From positions 1 through 45,502 of the forward strand of contig MVAQ01000178.1 of the NCBI GenBank assembly GCA_014825775.1: DNA of 45,502 nucleotides, given 5' to 3'. This document shows positions 21,414 to 34,997 of this stretch, piece by piece; within the stretch, counting starts at the first letter, position 1, and every line of letters begins with the position of its first letter. Position numbers and translations under genes: made by a program. The notes under the pieces were generated by a model. That model did no database searches, was not told where the DNA came from, and was given only the letters and a program-made list of their open reading frames with translations. The stretch comes from Krasilnikovozyma curviuscula (taxonomy: Eukaryota > Basidiomycota > Tremellomycetes > Cystofilobasidiales > Mrakiaceae).

Positions 21414-22330
21414 GCTACTGGAGGAATCTCGTCAAGTCTGAAATCGCATCCTGCATCACCACCGTCTTCTTCCATCAATCCTCAGCATTGTCAAGTAACA
21501 TACCCTACACCAACTCAGCATCATGTCCAATCTTGCCCTCATAACCCTCATAATAACACGGCATTCGTTCTCAACAAAGTCACACCGTCTTGTTGTTTGC
21601 TTCATCAAAATGAACTCATCATGTTCATCCTTTGGCTTCATCCACCATTGCTTTTCGCTTGTTTTTTTGACATGGTCCTAACCGACTGGCGGTCACCCTT
21701 ACTTATACTCTTACATATACTTATTCCTCTGGCTTTTCAGGGTCCTATCATTGTTGATCTTCTACCTCCTCAAATATTTGTCTGTTGCTTAATTTCAGCT
21801 ATCATCTCATCTCTAGATTTCCATGTTGCACGCCTTCTTTATATATACTCGCATTGATTGACTTATCTGTCATCCAAACTGACTCAAAGACAATAGCAAG
21901 TTGGATTCCTTTTAAAGCGCAATTTCGCTGATGTTTGTTTTGGTGCTGCGCTACAAGCAATAGCACTGTCGGCGGAGGTCTTCCAGATGGATGGCCATGA
22001 AATTTTCAATCGATATATCCAGTTTTATCATTCGAAGCTCAATCGGGTGTCTCGAAACTATTCAACATTTTTCCAAAGGCGATATTGAGTCGCCTACCCA
22101 ACATCGCGAACTTCCACTCGACACACACTCAGCCTGTCTATTTTGCCCCCCTCAAGAGGTTCAAATTACACTCTCGGATCGAACAACCAATCATTCAGGT
22201 AAACCCTTCACTTTAAGGACCTGCTATCAAACTTGAAACAAAGCGAGGTGAGTACGTTGCTAGTCAATCGTCAGTACAGCCAAAGCTCACCCCATTTCTA
22301 TCTCAATTCAGGAAGAACTTCGGCTCAGCC
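21414..22330. other. Intergenic region between glutaredoxin gene and BLM10
   Basis: The left half is T-rich 3' flank. An 86-codon plus frame (21597-21857) is hydrophobic only because of T-rich codons and is rejected. The right half is the BLM10 promoter and leader. Confidence 0.4.
22248..22311 (+). other. Probable 5' UTR intron of BLM10
   Basis: GTGAGT donor after AAGCGAG and an AATTCAG acceptor 19 bases before the BLM10 start codon bound a 64-nt segment of typical intron size for this window. It would lie wholly in the leader. No stop or start argument supports it, only the splice consensus. Confidence 0.5.
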
Positions 22331-25300
22331 ATGGCTGATACGTTCTTTGACAATATGGATACCGATGAAGAGAAGGTAGGTCTTCACTCGAGCTGGTTTG
22401 AAATTGCGTGTCTTGCTGGAGCTGATCAGGCTCCTATATTCTTCCTTGGCCGTATGTTGGCTCTCAGGAAATCGTATGTCCTTCTATTTGATACTTTTTA
22501 CAGTATTTTATGCTAACTTATGTTCATCATTCTGTTAAAACCTGCGTGTGGCTTTGTATTGCATTCTAAGGACTCGCCTGACACAATCCTTTCGTCTTTG
22601 TCGTCGATATCCCCAGACCCACGGCAGAAGAAAGTAGATGCATATAGGGCCACCATTCCTCATGCAACTGAAACCCTGGAAGAAATGGACGCTAGGCTGG
22701 ACGTCATCATTACCAGAATTGCAGAGAGTGTTCAGCTGAAGGATTGGGAATCAGGAGGAGGTTTCGACTTCTGGAACAGAGCGCTGATTCGGTAAGCCAT
22801 TGTATTTTTCAGTGTACAAGAGCTATGATATGGAATCCATGCTGACAATGCTCTTTCCAATGTTAGTCATTTATCGATTCCAGCTTACCCAATCCCCCTC
22901 CATCTTCGAATATCTCTCATCAGTCTGTACTACAATCTAGCAACAACACCAGCAATGGCATCTAGGCTAGTCGATCTGTTTGTTACTAGCATTGCTCATT
23001 TGCTATCGACTGGCGGCGAAGACGATAGATTGGGAATCCGGGATATAGAGCTGGACTGGAGAAGGCTTTGGGACGCTTTACAGCCCGAGGTTTTCCACAA
23101 GGGTCGCAAGACGGGTAAAACGTGAGTGCAAATCACTACTTAAGCCGGCCTCTGAGTGTTCGAGGATAGGAGCTGACTGCTTATGGCCTGGCACTCGTGT
23201 CTCCAGCGCAATCGCGACCAACCTCCTGAACTTGGCCGAACTGACCCACATGTTCTTCCATCCTGCGGAGATCGATGATATGCTAAACAAGTTTGTTCCT
23301 CTCTTCGATGGAAATGATTTGAACGTGAGTAGCTTCGCTATCCAATTGTTATCTGGCGCGAAATCTGAGATCGGTTCACTCCGTCATTTTTCTAGCGAGT
23401 ACTTTCTGCTCAAGCATGTCTCACCCACTTCTTGCCATTGAGTCATCCTCAGAAATGGCTTCCAATGAGTAAGTTAATTGTCTACTTCAATCATCTTCCA
23501 TTAGCGATGTACCTGATACGGCTCCATGGGACATAGTGTTCAAACTTTCGACGTCCTTCAACTCATCTCTCTTCTCCGGTCAGATGTTAGACCTCTTCTC
23601 TCGTCTTGCCTTCAAGCACCTTGATCCCGCAATCTCCAACCCGGCTCGTCTGTCTCGTGATTATGTCTGGCCGGACAAAGAGTCAACAGAGGATGAGGAC
23701 GATTGGGAAGAAACGCTTCCGTTGAAGTCAAACATACCTCCAACGACCAGCAAAGACAGTGGTGAGATGGATGTTGAAGATCACTGGGAAGGCATCAGAA
23801 AGGACGTCGGGATCTTTTCAGAAGGTGAATTTGGAATGATCATGATGTGGGCGATGCAAGCGCTCGGTAAGTTCCTCTCCCTTGTTTTGTTTAGTCTGTT
23901 ATCTAAACTTATATTTTCTGTTCTTCTCAGATGTTCCAATTGCTGGACCAGATATATCATCGCTCGGATCAGGAGCGCATCAAGACAAGAACCTTACATC
24001 GACAATCCTCACCATGATTAAACCAACTGAACGAACGACTTCCATCGTACACATCCTTATCTACTCAATGTCCAAAGACGCTACTGCTCGACTTGGTACA
24101 ACAGGAGTTAACACACCAGCTCTTGATAGCCCTGTGGGGAAGAAGTATCTGGCGGGAAGCAAAGCTTTGGATGCATTGTCCAAGCTGATTACCTCGATCG
24201 AGAGTTTCTTCCATCCTTCGGTGAGCATTTTTTTGAGCTCTCAAAATGCAGGCATTGACTGTTTTGTCTTCAGAACATCGGAAAATACACACCCACTATC
24301 GCCAAGTTTATCTGGCTGCTCTCCGTCAGTTTCCTGGCTAGGTGGAAGGCTGAAGAACGGCCGTCTTGTAAGACCCCAGCTGAATACCGTCTCACGAAGG
24401 AAATCAAGAAGGAGTTCGTTCTCTGCCTTAGGACGGTGGCATTACTTGCCATGTTCTCAAAGCACGAGCCTTCAGCCATGTTGGCGAACGCCTGTATCAA
24501 ACAGTTGGCTATCCTCGAACCAGACTTGATCTTGAAGAGTATTCTTGATAGAGCTTATCCGTCTCTGACGGGATTGGAAGAGGTCGGTCTTGTCCTCTTT
24601 ACTTCAATCAATCACTTGGCTTACCCTTTATATCTTCAGACCCACCGCACAACTGCGGTGCTAGCATCCGTTGGTGTAATTGGTCTCCCACTCATGTCTA
24701 GAGATATTTATTATCAAGGTGCAAAGCATCTTGTTCCTCTTCTAGAATTGGCTCTTCCAGGCATCGACATGAACGACCCCAAGAAAACCGTCTCCACCGC
24801 TTACATGATCCACAACATCGTTCAGTTTGTTCCTCTCTCAGACTTAACTGACGTCGAAGTGACGTCGTCAGAAGAAGTTCCAGAATGGGCTAAGGCTCAA
24901 GAGGAAACTGCACTCGCTCAACACGCCGCATTCATCGCGTCGCTGGACAATGACCAAGAAGCGCCTGAAGATCTACTACCACCTCAAAGTTGGTCTGATG
25001 AGAATACTCAGCTGAGGTATTCCACGTCAGGGTTGTCATCCTGGCTTGCAGAGTTCATTCAAAGGGTCATTCACCTTGCTGAGAACTTGCCTGAAGAAGG
25101 CGGCAAGTCTCTGAAGACTGGTGGGAAGGTGAAAGGCGGTCAATTCCCCGTCTGTGCATCTCGTTTCTGACCTCGCTTACTTTTGAAACCCACAGACTGA
25201 GCAAATAGTAACGTCGATGATAATCGTGAGTTGATTGCGAGATCGATGGCTGAAGTACCATTCCTCTGACGGGGATTTTTTTTTCTCACGTCGATATAAG

Positions 25301-28300
25301 AAATCATGCGGTACCATCTTCTTGCATCTTTCAGATCAACTTTTCAACCAAGCTCTAGAAGACATCTATCAATATGCTTCTACGAGTGTCAGAGCCAATA
25401 CCGTGTTGTTCATTGGCCAGCTGGTTGGCTCTCTGTGCAAAGCCAACTTTGAGAAGGTTTTTGAGAAGTTCTTCCCTCTCTGTAGGCGAAGAATCAAAGA
25501 AGAGTTGGAGAATGGTGCCTCATCTGTTGCGACAACATCTGCCAGTCTAGCTACTTCTTCTGATGCGACTCTTCACTGGTGTTGGTCATCTTCTTATAGA
25601 CGTACTGAAGTATGTGCGCTGAGATCTTCTCTCTCTTTCCTTAATTCTCTCATAGATCTCTCTATCTTATTTGGAATGCTCACTTATGCGGACGAGTCTC
25701 TACTGAAGTATGGGAATGACATGATCGACTTGGTATGTTAATTGCATATATCTTTGCTCTCCAGCTGTATTAATCAACATACAACATGATTTTTTCTAGC
25801 TGAAATACTCCCAAATCACAGCTAAGAATGAGCGTAGTTGGTCTGTGATTGGAAAATGCGCTTATCGTGTGCTGAGACGACTCACATCCATTTGGGCTCC
25901 CGAACCGAAGTGCGTCAATGAAGATGAGTGGATATCTGAAGGTAAATTTCTTCAATTACTTCCAAGAATACACTTTTTAATGTCCTCTTTTACTTGCAGA
26001 CTTCAAAAATCATGGCTATCGGTTGTGGGGCAAGCTGTACAAAGAGACGGATGTCAAGATCAACTGGCATGTGCCTTCTCAAGAAGAAACCGAATTCATC
26101 TGGAAGTTTATCAATCAAGTTTTGGTTCCAATTGTAGACAAACTGGAACAAGTTCCAATGTCGGCACCAACCAAAGAATGGACGCAACAGTACTGTCGGA
26201 ATATTGCCTTTCTAAAGAGTGGCCTAGATGGCCTGAAAACGTTCTTCTTGGAAGATAACACAACGAAGAATGGAGGAACGGTTATCACAGACTCAAAAAC
26301 TCGACCGGAACCTTTCAAGAAACAGCTCGACAGACTGAAAACCGGTGAGTTTGTGTTTCCCTCGATCCATAGTCTTTATTTAGTCTTGCTGAAGTTTGGG
26401 ATGGTGAGCACACAGGAATTGTGTTACAAGATGCAAATGATGCACTATATCAGAGATTTGCTGCTTTCAAAGATAGAGTTGGTGCTCTTCTGCTGTCGAA
26501 CTCGGCTTACCTTCGCTCGGCAGGCGGTGACGACTCTATCGACCCGGTCTTGCTGACGCTTTCAACCATCAGCACCTATCTTACTTCACAAGGAATGGAA
26601 CGCGCTGTCTACGATTCTGTGAAGAAAAATGCAGATGCTGTTCGTGATAGCAGCAGACTCTTCTCGAAGCAAAAGGTCCTTCCTCGTCGGGTTTGGGGTA
26701 TGTCGACATTTTTTGTTCATATATTGCGCCGCGGTTCTGATCTCACCACGTGCTTGCCTTCTCTGCTATAGTTGCGAAGGCGGAGTGGCTTGTCGGTTCG
26801 TGTCTTCAATCAACATTGTTCCTATCTGTGTGCTGAACTTATCATGTTCACTTTTTGCGCATTATGCAGCTCAACGTTTGAAGTTTGTCAATTCAGGTCG
26901 CAAACGCTCGAAGTTGGACGATGCACTCATCATGAGGGTCACTGAGCTTTCTTTGTCGGTGTATCGACGAATTCGTAAAGATGCTCAAGGAGCTTTAGCA
27001 TTGATTTCATCGTTATATGATGGATCAAAAGCGCTGGCTCTTCCACGTATCTTTGAATCACTCGCGGAAGGGACAGACCCTGACGAAATGAAGGGAGCGT
27101 TGTACAACCTGGCGTATAAACACTTCGGTGAGACTGAGCTCTCTCTGATTCTTCCTATATTTTGAAAGTAACTGATTTTCTTGCATTTTGTAGCCCAACT
27201 CGGTCTTGGAGGTGGGTTTGTCATTCCACTGAATAACTCTTAGCATGTTCTTTATACTGAAAAATCTCTTTAATTAGATGCAAGGTTTCTTAATGACTTC
27301 ATTATGAAGGTTCTTTATACTCAAAAGCAGGAAAAGCCTTCAATTCAGGAGCTGGTCGCCAAGATCTGTGAAGACAACATTGTTCGCCTGCTTGAACCGT
27401 GTACCCTCAGATCATCAGTAACCAACAAGGAAGTAGAGGCTTCCTGTACTGATTTGATGGCCCGATCAACCGCCCAACCTCTAGAACCAAAGGTCATAAA
27501 GGAGATCTCAATTGCTGTCGCCAACTCCATTATCAGCAGGGACGTAGCGTTTGACAAATTGGTAAGTGATGGGCTCTCCTAATATAGTTTATATTTCTGC
27601 TTACGTTGTGGTATTTTCAGACTGTGTCGATGCTTGATCTTGCTGAGTCGCCGTCGACGCATTGGCGTTACCTCACCTACGCGTCTCGGTACCTCAAGGC
27701 TTTGATCAGAAGAGATCAGCCCCTCACTGCTCGAATGACACTTTTCTTCATGGGGCATCTCATAGACGATCAGCCACAGGTGCGACATTATGCACAACTG
27801 TGAGTGTCTTTGTCGCTTGTCTGTTTTGCATAGCATCCTGACCAACTCCTTCTGTAGCGCTTTGACGAAGATACTCCATTTCATCAAGCTGAGAACTCTG
27901 GCTGATGGATCTGCTGAAAATCTCCTTCTAGGCACTCATGCCAATCCTCTCAAGGTCACATATGTCATCCCACAAAATGACAACTTTACAGAGCAGTATC
28001 TTGCGGCGTTCAGAACACCAATCAGAGACGATGACACAACAACAATTCTATATGATAAAGCTCAGTCCGGATGGGTAAGTGGTCACTTTGATTTCATCAG
28101 TCTAGTGATGTTTGCTCACCGTAATTGAAACTCAGCTCACGTGGGGCCAAGAGTTGAAGGGCTATCGACAAGCTGGAGAAACCAATGTGTTCAAGTGGGA
28201 TACTTCCTCTCAAGAAGCTATCGATGCGTTTACTTCCTATATTGGTGATGCATCTTGGTGGGATAAAGTATGGTGGTTCCCTTCCCGCACTGCCGGTTGC

Positions 28301-30570
28301 CGGGTGAAGCCATTCTGACGAGATGTTCCTGCTTCATTTAGTTAGCGGACCGATATGTTCAAGAAGACGACCGAACATATCTAAGCGCGGATACGGTGAG
28401 TTAAACGGATTTGGATTATAGTAATGTCTATCGCTAATAGTATTACCTTGGGATTTTGTCAGATCAACCTGATCAAGTCGCTCTGCCAGATTCTTGGTAA
28501 CCTTCCCTTCGATCAAGCTCGTCCAATAATGGACAAACTCCTCGATGACAAAGATTCAGATAGACACAAACAACGTGCTCTCGCTGAGATGCTTTCTGGT
28601 ATCATTCGAGGATCAAAGCACTGGACCGCTCCAGCTCGCAGAAAACTTTGGGAATGGTTGACGCCGTGAGTGTTACTTCTATCACGAAGCCAAAGAGTGT
28701 TTTCTGACCCCTTTCTGTTCATTTAGAGCTCTTGACAAGATCTACGCTGTTATCAAGCCCGACACACTGTCTTGGTGCGAATAGCTATCCTGTTGTCATG
28801 AGAACCATTACTGACTCGTTGCGATTGAATTGTTCTTAGTTGGCAAATGTTCTTCGAGTTCAATCTCTACCGTCGTGATCCTCGACGTTTACAGCCAATG
28901 GTGAATTTCGTGATAGCAAAGGGAAAGGCTGTCGATTTCGGCACAGGCTTCGCTTTCGAAGGTGAGGCTGAAATCACTTAGGTCGAAGACGACAAGCTAA
29001 CTCTCCACACGTTCTGCTTAATGTAGCCACCAAGTCTCTGACGTTACTGAAAGGGTTGGTCAAGTGCCTCGACTGGAGGTTTGACGCTTGGAAGGGGGAC
29101 TTCGTCGACCTTTACCAGGACCACCTTGGTGATGATTTCGCAGAGGTTCGCTCAATCTTGGCTGATGCTCTTCATTTGTTGGACAAGATTTCGGTTAGTC
29201 TCAAAAATCGTTTTCGTTGCGGTATGGAGACATTCTAACTTAGCTATTCGTAGTGGAGGATTTGTTATCCCAACCCTGCCCTATTCGTCGAAGATTGTCA
29301 CACACACAAAGATGTGATGAAAACTCATCGAGCAACTGCCCTTCCTAGACTGCTCAAGTACCTGTCATCTTTGCAGGAGTGGAGGGCTCATCGACCTTCT
29401 GGTCCGCTGGGACCTACTTCGACTTATGACAAAGCCAGCTTGGGTCTCTTAAAATTCTGTGAGTAAAGTAAACGTAATGCATCAATTCTATGGCTGACAT
29501 TTTGGCGAAATAGTGACTGCCGCTCTGAGCGATGTGAATTGCTATTCAGCTTTCGACTATGTGCTCCCTCTTCTGCCCGAAATCTTTCAAATGAGAGAGC
29601 TGAGGGATTCTGAAGAGTTGCAAGCACAGGCTAGTATTGTTTTGTTCCTCACTGCGGGTGTATCTTGCCCGACGGAAACGGTCAAACCCCTGCTTCTTAC
29701 CCTCGTTTCCTCTCTGAAAGCCAACAAAGTGAGTGTATTCATCGTTCCCGACAGCCGATTGCACTACCTGACCTTCTATCCATCCTATAGTCTTGGAGAA
29801 TCAGGCTACATCTCATTCCTGTGTTGTCGGTCGTGTATTTCCGAGGCTTACCTGTGGTGACAGAAGATGTCGCTGCTCAAACCATGGAGGTGAGCAAAGC
29901 TGCACTATTATGATCGTGTCGGACTATCTTTCTGACGCAACTAGCTTTCTCGCAGGCTCTTACTGAATGTCTTAACGACGAAAATCTTGAAGTGAGAGAA
30001 GCTGCCTCTCAAGCGCTATCTGCAGTCTTGCGCTGCTCTCAGAGAGAAAGCATCGTTCTCTTGAAGATTCGATTCGAGAAAATCATCAGACAAACTAAGC
30101 TTCCTCCTCGGCGTCAACCCAATGGAGAAGCCTCCCCTGACTATCCTGCTGCCGTGATCAAGCTGCATTCTGCTGTTCTTGGCGTCGGATCCATGTAAGT
30201 GCCGCATCTATATTTAAAGATAAATTACTATCATACTCACCAATCTGCGTTGAATTGAATTCTAGTATCGAAGCTTTCCCTTACACTCTTCCCAAATATA
30301 TACCTTCACTGATCGCAGATACCCTTGCGCCCCATGCGTCTCAACCTTCTCCAATTGGATCGACGATCCAAAAGATCGCTGCGAACTTCAAGACATCTCA
30401 CCAGGTGAGTGTAACTTACGATGCAAGTGGAAGTGTGCTTTCGCTTATAAAGTTTCTGTTTCTGTTCAAATTAACAGGATACTTGGGAAGCGGAGCATAA
30501 GAGGAAGTTCAACGAAGATCAGTTGATGGAGCTCCAGGCTCTTCTGACTGGAACCTCGTATTACGCTTAG
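22331..30570 (+). CDS. BLM10: Proteasome activator BLM10/PA200 (PSME4 family)
   Basis: A giant HEAT-repeat gene of about 8.2 kb with some two dozen short introns, encoding roughly 2,000 aa (yeast Blm10 is 2,143 aa). The first exon is 22331-22375 (MADTFFDNMDTDEEK); the last is 30478-30570. Diagnostic parts are the N-terminal block PHATETLEEMDARLDVIITR, the helical block IPLHLRISLISLYYN, many middle Leu/Ala-rich helical repeats, and the C-terminus FNEDQLMELQALLTG ending Ser-Tyr-Tyr-Ala. The final Tyr-Tyr-Ala is the HbYX motif that docks into the 20S alpha-ring and opens the gate. The nuclear/cytosolic activator caps 20S proteasomes for ATP-independent degradation, including acetylated histones. 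Not every internal splice site was checked, so the interior exon map is approximate; I noticed no disrupted exon. It converges with the kinase gene, 215 bases between stops. Confidence 0.93.
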
Positions 30571-30785
30571 ACTGTAGCATCGTATCCTCATTTGTACTTG
30601 TATACCCTATCGCATCTCCATACCATAAAGAATTCTGGTTTTCTGCATCCTCGGGTGCCTTGCGAATTATCCTTGTGTTAGCAAGAACAAAATTCATGTC
30701 ATCAAGAACGGCTGGGTATCAGGTGCGAAGGGAATCGGTTTGATATTACACGATTAGAAAGCAAAACGACAAGAAAGCTATGACG

Positions 30786-33700
30786 TTAGACGAGAATCTC
30801 TTGGTCAGATTCTCCTGAATTATCTCCCAACGGCGGCACAGTCTCCTGCACCAACGCCGCGGCGAGCATCTCACTCAATCCATCGCCCACAGTCTCCAGC
30901 CACAGTCCCAAATCAGCGACCGTTTTTTCCAGTTGAGCGTTCACTTGTTCTTGAGTGAAGAGCGCTGCGTAATCCAGCGGCAAAATCGGTGGTAAACCCA
31001 GAGAATGGCTAGGTACTCCTGGCTGCTGATTGGGACCGACAGCTTGAGCCTGGTTGAAAGTCTGTGACGTCGGATCTGCGGCTCCAAGGGGACTAGGCAT
31101 AACAAAAGACGGCCCATTGGGATGAACAAATCTACTGGGAGAGTTGATGCCTCCCCCAGCGGCGGAGTTGGCAGATGGCGAAGGCGGCAGCAAGTCAACT
31201 CCGTCGTTCATACCCGGTGAGAGCTTGAGCACGTCTTTCAAACCTCCACCTCGAGGGACTGCTAGCCCACCCCCACCCGTCGACGCCGAGCCAGAGTGCC
31301 CGAACGTTGGTCGATCATGGTCGCCATCGCCTCGACTGCCACTCCTACTACGCCCGCCTCCGCCGGGCGCGATGAGCATTTTGGACGGCGTCGACATGGC
31401 CGTTGGTCGGGTCAGGTTGCGTGACTGTTGTGCAGGTACTGTCTCCATAACGGCGACGGACGCCTGGCGTGCAACCGACGGTCGTCGGGAGGATGGTGCA
31501 ACGGGTTTCGAAGGCGGTGTCTCTGATGGAGAGGATGCGTTGAAAGATGATGATAGTGAGGGAGTAGATTGCATGTGATTCAATTGAGGTGGGTGTTGTA
31601 AACCTAGCGAAGTCGGTGCTGGAGTCGTCGTTTTGAGGGGCGGTGAATCCAGCGAGGCTGAAGGTGCGTGTGATGATCTGCCGTTGGTGAACGTCGAGTT
31701 TGGGTTGTTGCTAGAGGAACTGCTTGGTGCCAGTTGCTGGAACGATCGAGAGGCCTGCAGAGGTGGTCTGATGTTTTCCGACGATTTTGAGGCTGACAGC
31801 GGCCGCTGGTAAAGGTGGTTGTCATTGTCCACGTCGGAAGGTGACGGCGGAACATGGTGCTGCCAAGTATTGATTGATCCACCAGAAGAATCCCTTTGCT
31901 GATGGTTGTTGCCATTCAGGAAGGAGTGTTGAGTGCTAGCGGAAATGGGTGAATCGCTTCTCTTGGCGGAAGATGCGACTGTTGGTGGTGGAATGGAGAT
32001 ATTTGCCAGCCCTTTCGAGTTTCTCACTTCTCTGAAATTGTTTCGAGCAGTGATGGATGGGGAAAGTGGACGGGTGCCGGTAGGAGCTGGAGAATAGCTA
32101 CCGTTGTTGAGTTCGCTCACTGTCGGGGTGGAAATCTCCTCGTCGTCGTCCATATCCGAGTCACCAAACGTGGGTGAATGCGAAAGGTCAAATACTCCGA
32201 TTGCGGATGTATTGGAAGAAGGGGTTGCGTTCAGAAAAGAGCTTGATGACTGAGTGATTGATATCGGCGATGCAACGGATGGTGGTCCTCCTCCTCCAAC
32301 CGACGGTCGAACGGTGTACTCTGAAATCATTTGAGTACCACCATCAAGATCTAGCAGTGACGGGTGAACACCATTGGTGACTTTGGTGGGCACAGCTCTG
32401 AAAGGGTCCGGAGTAAGTGGCGAGTTGTTGTTGCCAATACCGGAAGTGGTCTCATCTTCAAACAGCCTCCTCAGAGACTGTGGTAGAGCTGTGGTCGTTG
32501 TTGTTGGGGAAGAAATATGTTCAAATGGTGCCTGTTGAACCTGGGTAGAGGATGTTGTCGAGTGAAGGGGTGAAATGTCTGGACCAGACTTGTAAGTGTT
32601 GAACGACCAGTCGTCTTCGTCCTCGTCTCCACCCTCAGAATACACACTCATGGCTAGAGACTTCCGGCTTCCACCATCGGATTTCCAGTGGTTCATTCGG
32701 GTCAGAAGGTCGTTGAGGATAGTGAGGGGTTGTTTGGCGGTTGATTTGATCCATTTGGATTTCAAGAGTTCGTCTGCTGACAAGCGCTGAGATAGCAAAG
32801 AGGCAACATGAGGGTAAATCATATTTGTTCGCTAGAAGGAATTTATGGTCAAACCTTCGACTCACCTCTTTGGGTACCTCGTTGAGACACAGCGGCACGA
32901 ACTCTCTCATATCCCTCGACCAGCCTCCCCCTTCCGGCAACTTTGGTGGAGGATTCTTGGGAATCATAAAAATAGCCCTCATGGGATCTTCCTTCGACAA
33001 GGGAGGTTCCCCATTGGGGTCCGCCATTTCCAGGATAGTGATGCCTAAACCCCAGACGTCGGCCTTCGTGTCGTACGGCTGACCCAAGATAACTTCGGGC
33101 GCCATCCAAAAGGGCGTTCCAACAAACGTGGATCGCTTGTGTGATGTTGTTGGGAGGAGAGCGGAGACGCCGAAGTCACAGAGCATCACTCGAGGAGGGG
33201 CGTCGGTGAGTAGGACGTTCGCGCCTGGGACCGGCGAACAGAGAGTGTCAGCCAGCGCTTTCTCTGATGGACTAAACGCACGACAAGGGGCAAACCTTTG
33301 ATGTCTCTGTGAATAATACCGGCACGATTCAGATATGCTAGAGCTACCAGTACCTCCCTAGTGATGAGGACAATATAGCGTTCCTCAATGGGACCAGCTT
33401 TGCGCTGAAGAATGTCACAGACAGAAAGATTTGAGTCAGCCTGCGAGTCGGAAAAGAATACAATGAATTACTATGGGTAGCTCCTGCACTCACCAGAGTC
33501 CTGACACTTCCACCACCAGCATAATCCATGACAATCCAAACTTTGGGCCCTTCCATCCAGCACCCAAAGTATCTCGTTACATTCGACCTCTCTGAGTCTC
33601 CCGTCATCGTCATCGTCTGCAGCAACCCGACTTCCCGCTGAATCTCAGCTGTATCGTCATCTTGTGTGTCCAAGTCGATGATTTTCAGCGCTACGACAAA

Positions 33701-33967
33701 GCCAGTCGACTTGTGGGCGCCTTTGTACACTGAACCAAAGGCTCCTTGACCAACTTTCTCTACTTTCTAAGAGGAACGAGACGGGAACAGAACTCGTTAG
33801 GAGCCGTATACTCATCAAAGGCAGTAGAAGAGAAGGAGGAGGAAAAGGAGGAAAGTAGGTGTGTATTGTATGTCGATACTGACCTCGAATATCAAAGACG
33901 GTGGTGCGTCCCTTGGGGTAGTGACGAGAGCATTGAGGAAGTTACGTTCAGCTGCTGCCATAGGCAT
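30786..33967 (-). CDS. STE20/GCK-family Ser/Thr protein kinase with long disordered C-terminal region
   Basis: 941 aa from five exons: 33967-33884, 33766-33494, 33404-33296, 33224-32866, 32786-30786. The kinase domain covers about residues 29-300: glycine loop VGQGAFGSVYKG, VAIK-type Lys56 in VVALKIIDLD, HRD loop IIHRDIKGANVLL (Asp153), DFG at 172-174 in LCDFGVSA, activation segment TFVGTPFWMAPEV, and a GCK-like start KVEKVGQGAFG. IIDLDTQDDDTAEIQ closely resembles the KIC1/NAK1/SPS1 germinal-centre kinases that act in polarity and RAM signalling. About 640 residues of Ser/Pro/Asn-rich linker follow, with a helical acidic end (FTQEQVNAQLEKTVADLG). Introns fall in the kinase part and the final exon is 2 kb without introns. 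The start at 33967 follows an in-frame stop upstream; a second ATG lies six bases on. The exact orthologue is uncertain. Confidence 0.93.
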
Positions 33968-34471
33968 GAAGAGAGAGGTTTCTCCCAAATCAAGGGCTCA
34001 CACTCCTCGAGAGGACCGTCCGTCGTGTGTCAGAGCAAGGCAGCGTTCGAGCGCCGGCGACCCTTTGGGCCTCGTTCTTAGACAAGTGGCGGGCGAGACG
34101 AGTTTAGTGGAAGAAGGCGACTGATACACTGATAATAGACAAAAGTAGGAAGAATTCTTTTTACTGGGAGAAGGGGGGTTTGAGACGAAATGACCGACAT
34201 TGCGAGATCTCTTGCGTTCTTGCGGGCGCGTCGCGTTTCAAGTCGCTTGAAACATGATAAATGTTGCTGGGTTTTCTGTATTGTCTCCTTACAGTATGGT
34301 TAAGTAGAACTGAATCAAGGAAGACTTCTTCTTCTTGCAACCAAGTGATTGTAGAAAAGGAAAAATTGTTGCATCAAGACTGGTATTGTAAACTAAAAAG
34401 TGTGCGATGCTTAAGGCGCACGGGCGGCTCTTCTTCATCCCGTCATCTCAATATCTTCCTGGTTTGAATCA
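33968..34471. other. Upstream region of the kinase gene
   Basis: About 500 bases between the kinase start and the stop of the next minus-strand gene. Plus-strand open frames here (33746-34124, 34261-34467) have no motif. Presumed kinase promoter and leader; no clear core element found. Confidence 0.4.
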
Positions 34472-34997
34472 CTAGCAGCTTGTTGCAGCAGCAGAACTGG
34501 AAGCAGCAGCACTCGATGCAGTAGCCGCAAGAATAGCGGCATTTTGATTTGCTCTCCTCCTCCGCCTCTTCTTCTATAGTAGTCCACCAGATATAACACA
34601 GGTTCCAGTTCACAAATTAGGTCAACAAAAGAAATGCAAAACGAAAACAGGTGTGAGAACAGCTTATATGAGGTCAGGGATCAAGGTAACAAACCTCTTT
34701 AGGTGTCAAATCTGCTCCGGAATCACAAGAGCACCCTCCTCTGAGTCTCGATGGCTCTGCCATCCCATCATCCACCTGTGATTCCTGACTTCCTGACGTG
34801 TATTGAGACGAAAAAGAGGTGAGACCTGGTATCGGAATCCAGATTAAAGGTCAGTAGAGGAGAATTTCGCATCTCTGAAGTAATTTATAAGAGGAGAAGG
34901 ACTCACTCATTTGGTTCTTTGGATAGCTGACCTTGGGAGAACCAGAAGTACTCTCCGACGAGCTGGGGGGTGTGGCGATCGAGGGGAAACAAAACAT
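34472..34997 (-). CDS. Small unrecognised protein A of a tandem paralogue pair (MxCFPS / RGGC motif)
   Basis: 107 aa from three exons (34997-34907, 34825-34695, 34573-34472). I recognise no named family. It begins MFCFPSIATPPSSSES, so Cys3 is a candidate palmitoylation site. A Ser/Pro-rich, probably disordered stretch follows, then EPSRLRGGCSCDSGADLTPK (RLRGGC at 57-62, Cys64-Asp65). The last exon encodes a very basic patch KKRRRRRANQN and an Ala/Ser-rich end finishing with Cys. The neighbouring gene at 35456-36031 has the same plan: MxCFPS start, RxRGGCSxCD block with Cys64-Asp65 at identical numbers, first intron splitting the codon after Met at ATGA, and second intron in phase 0 after Glu74 with the unusual donor GTTTGT. 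The basic patch could be a nuclear signal or a membrane/nucleic-acid contact. Function unknown. Confidence 0.72.

Noticed and set aside
21597..21857. Hydrophobic 86-codon frame upstream of BLM10
   Set aside because: Hydrophobicity follows from T-rich sequence; no conserved pattern, no splice sites, in a 3' flank.
31144..31578. 144-codon plus frame inside the kinase tail
   Set aside because: Antisense shadow of the Ser/Pro-rich last exon of the kinase gene.
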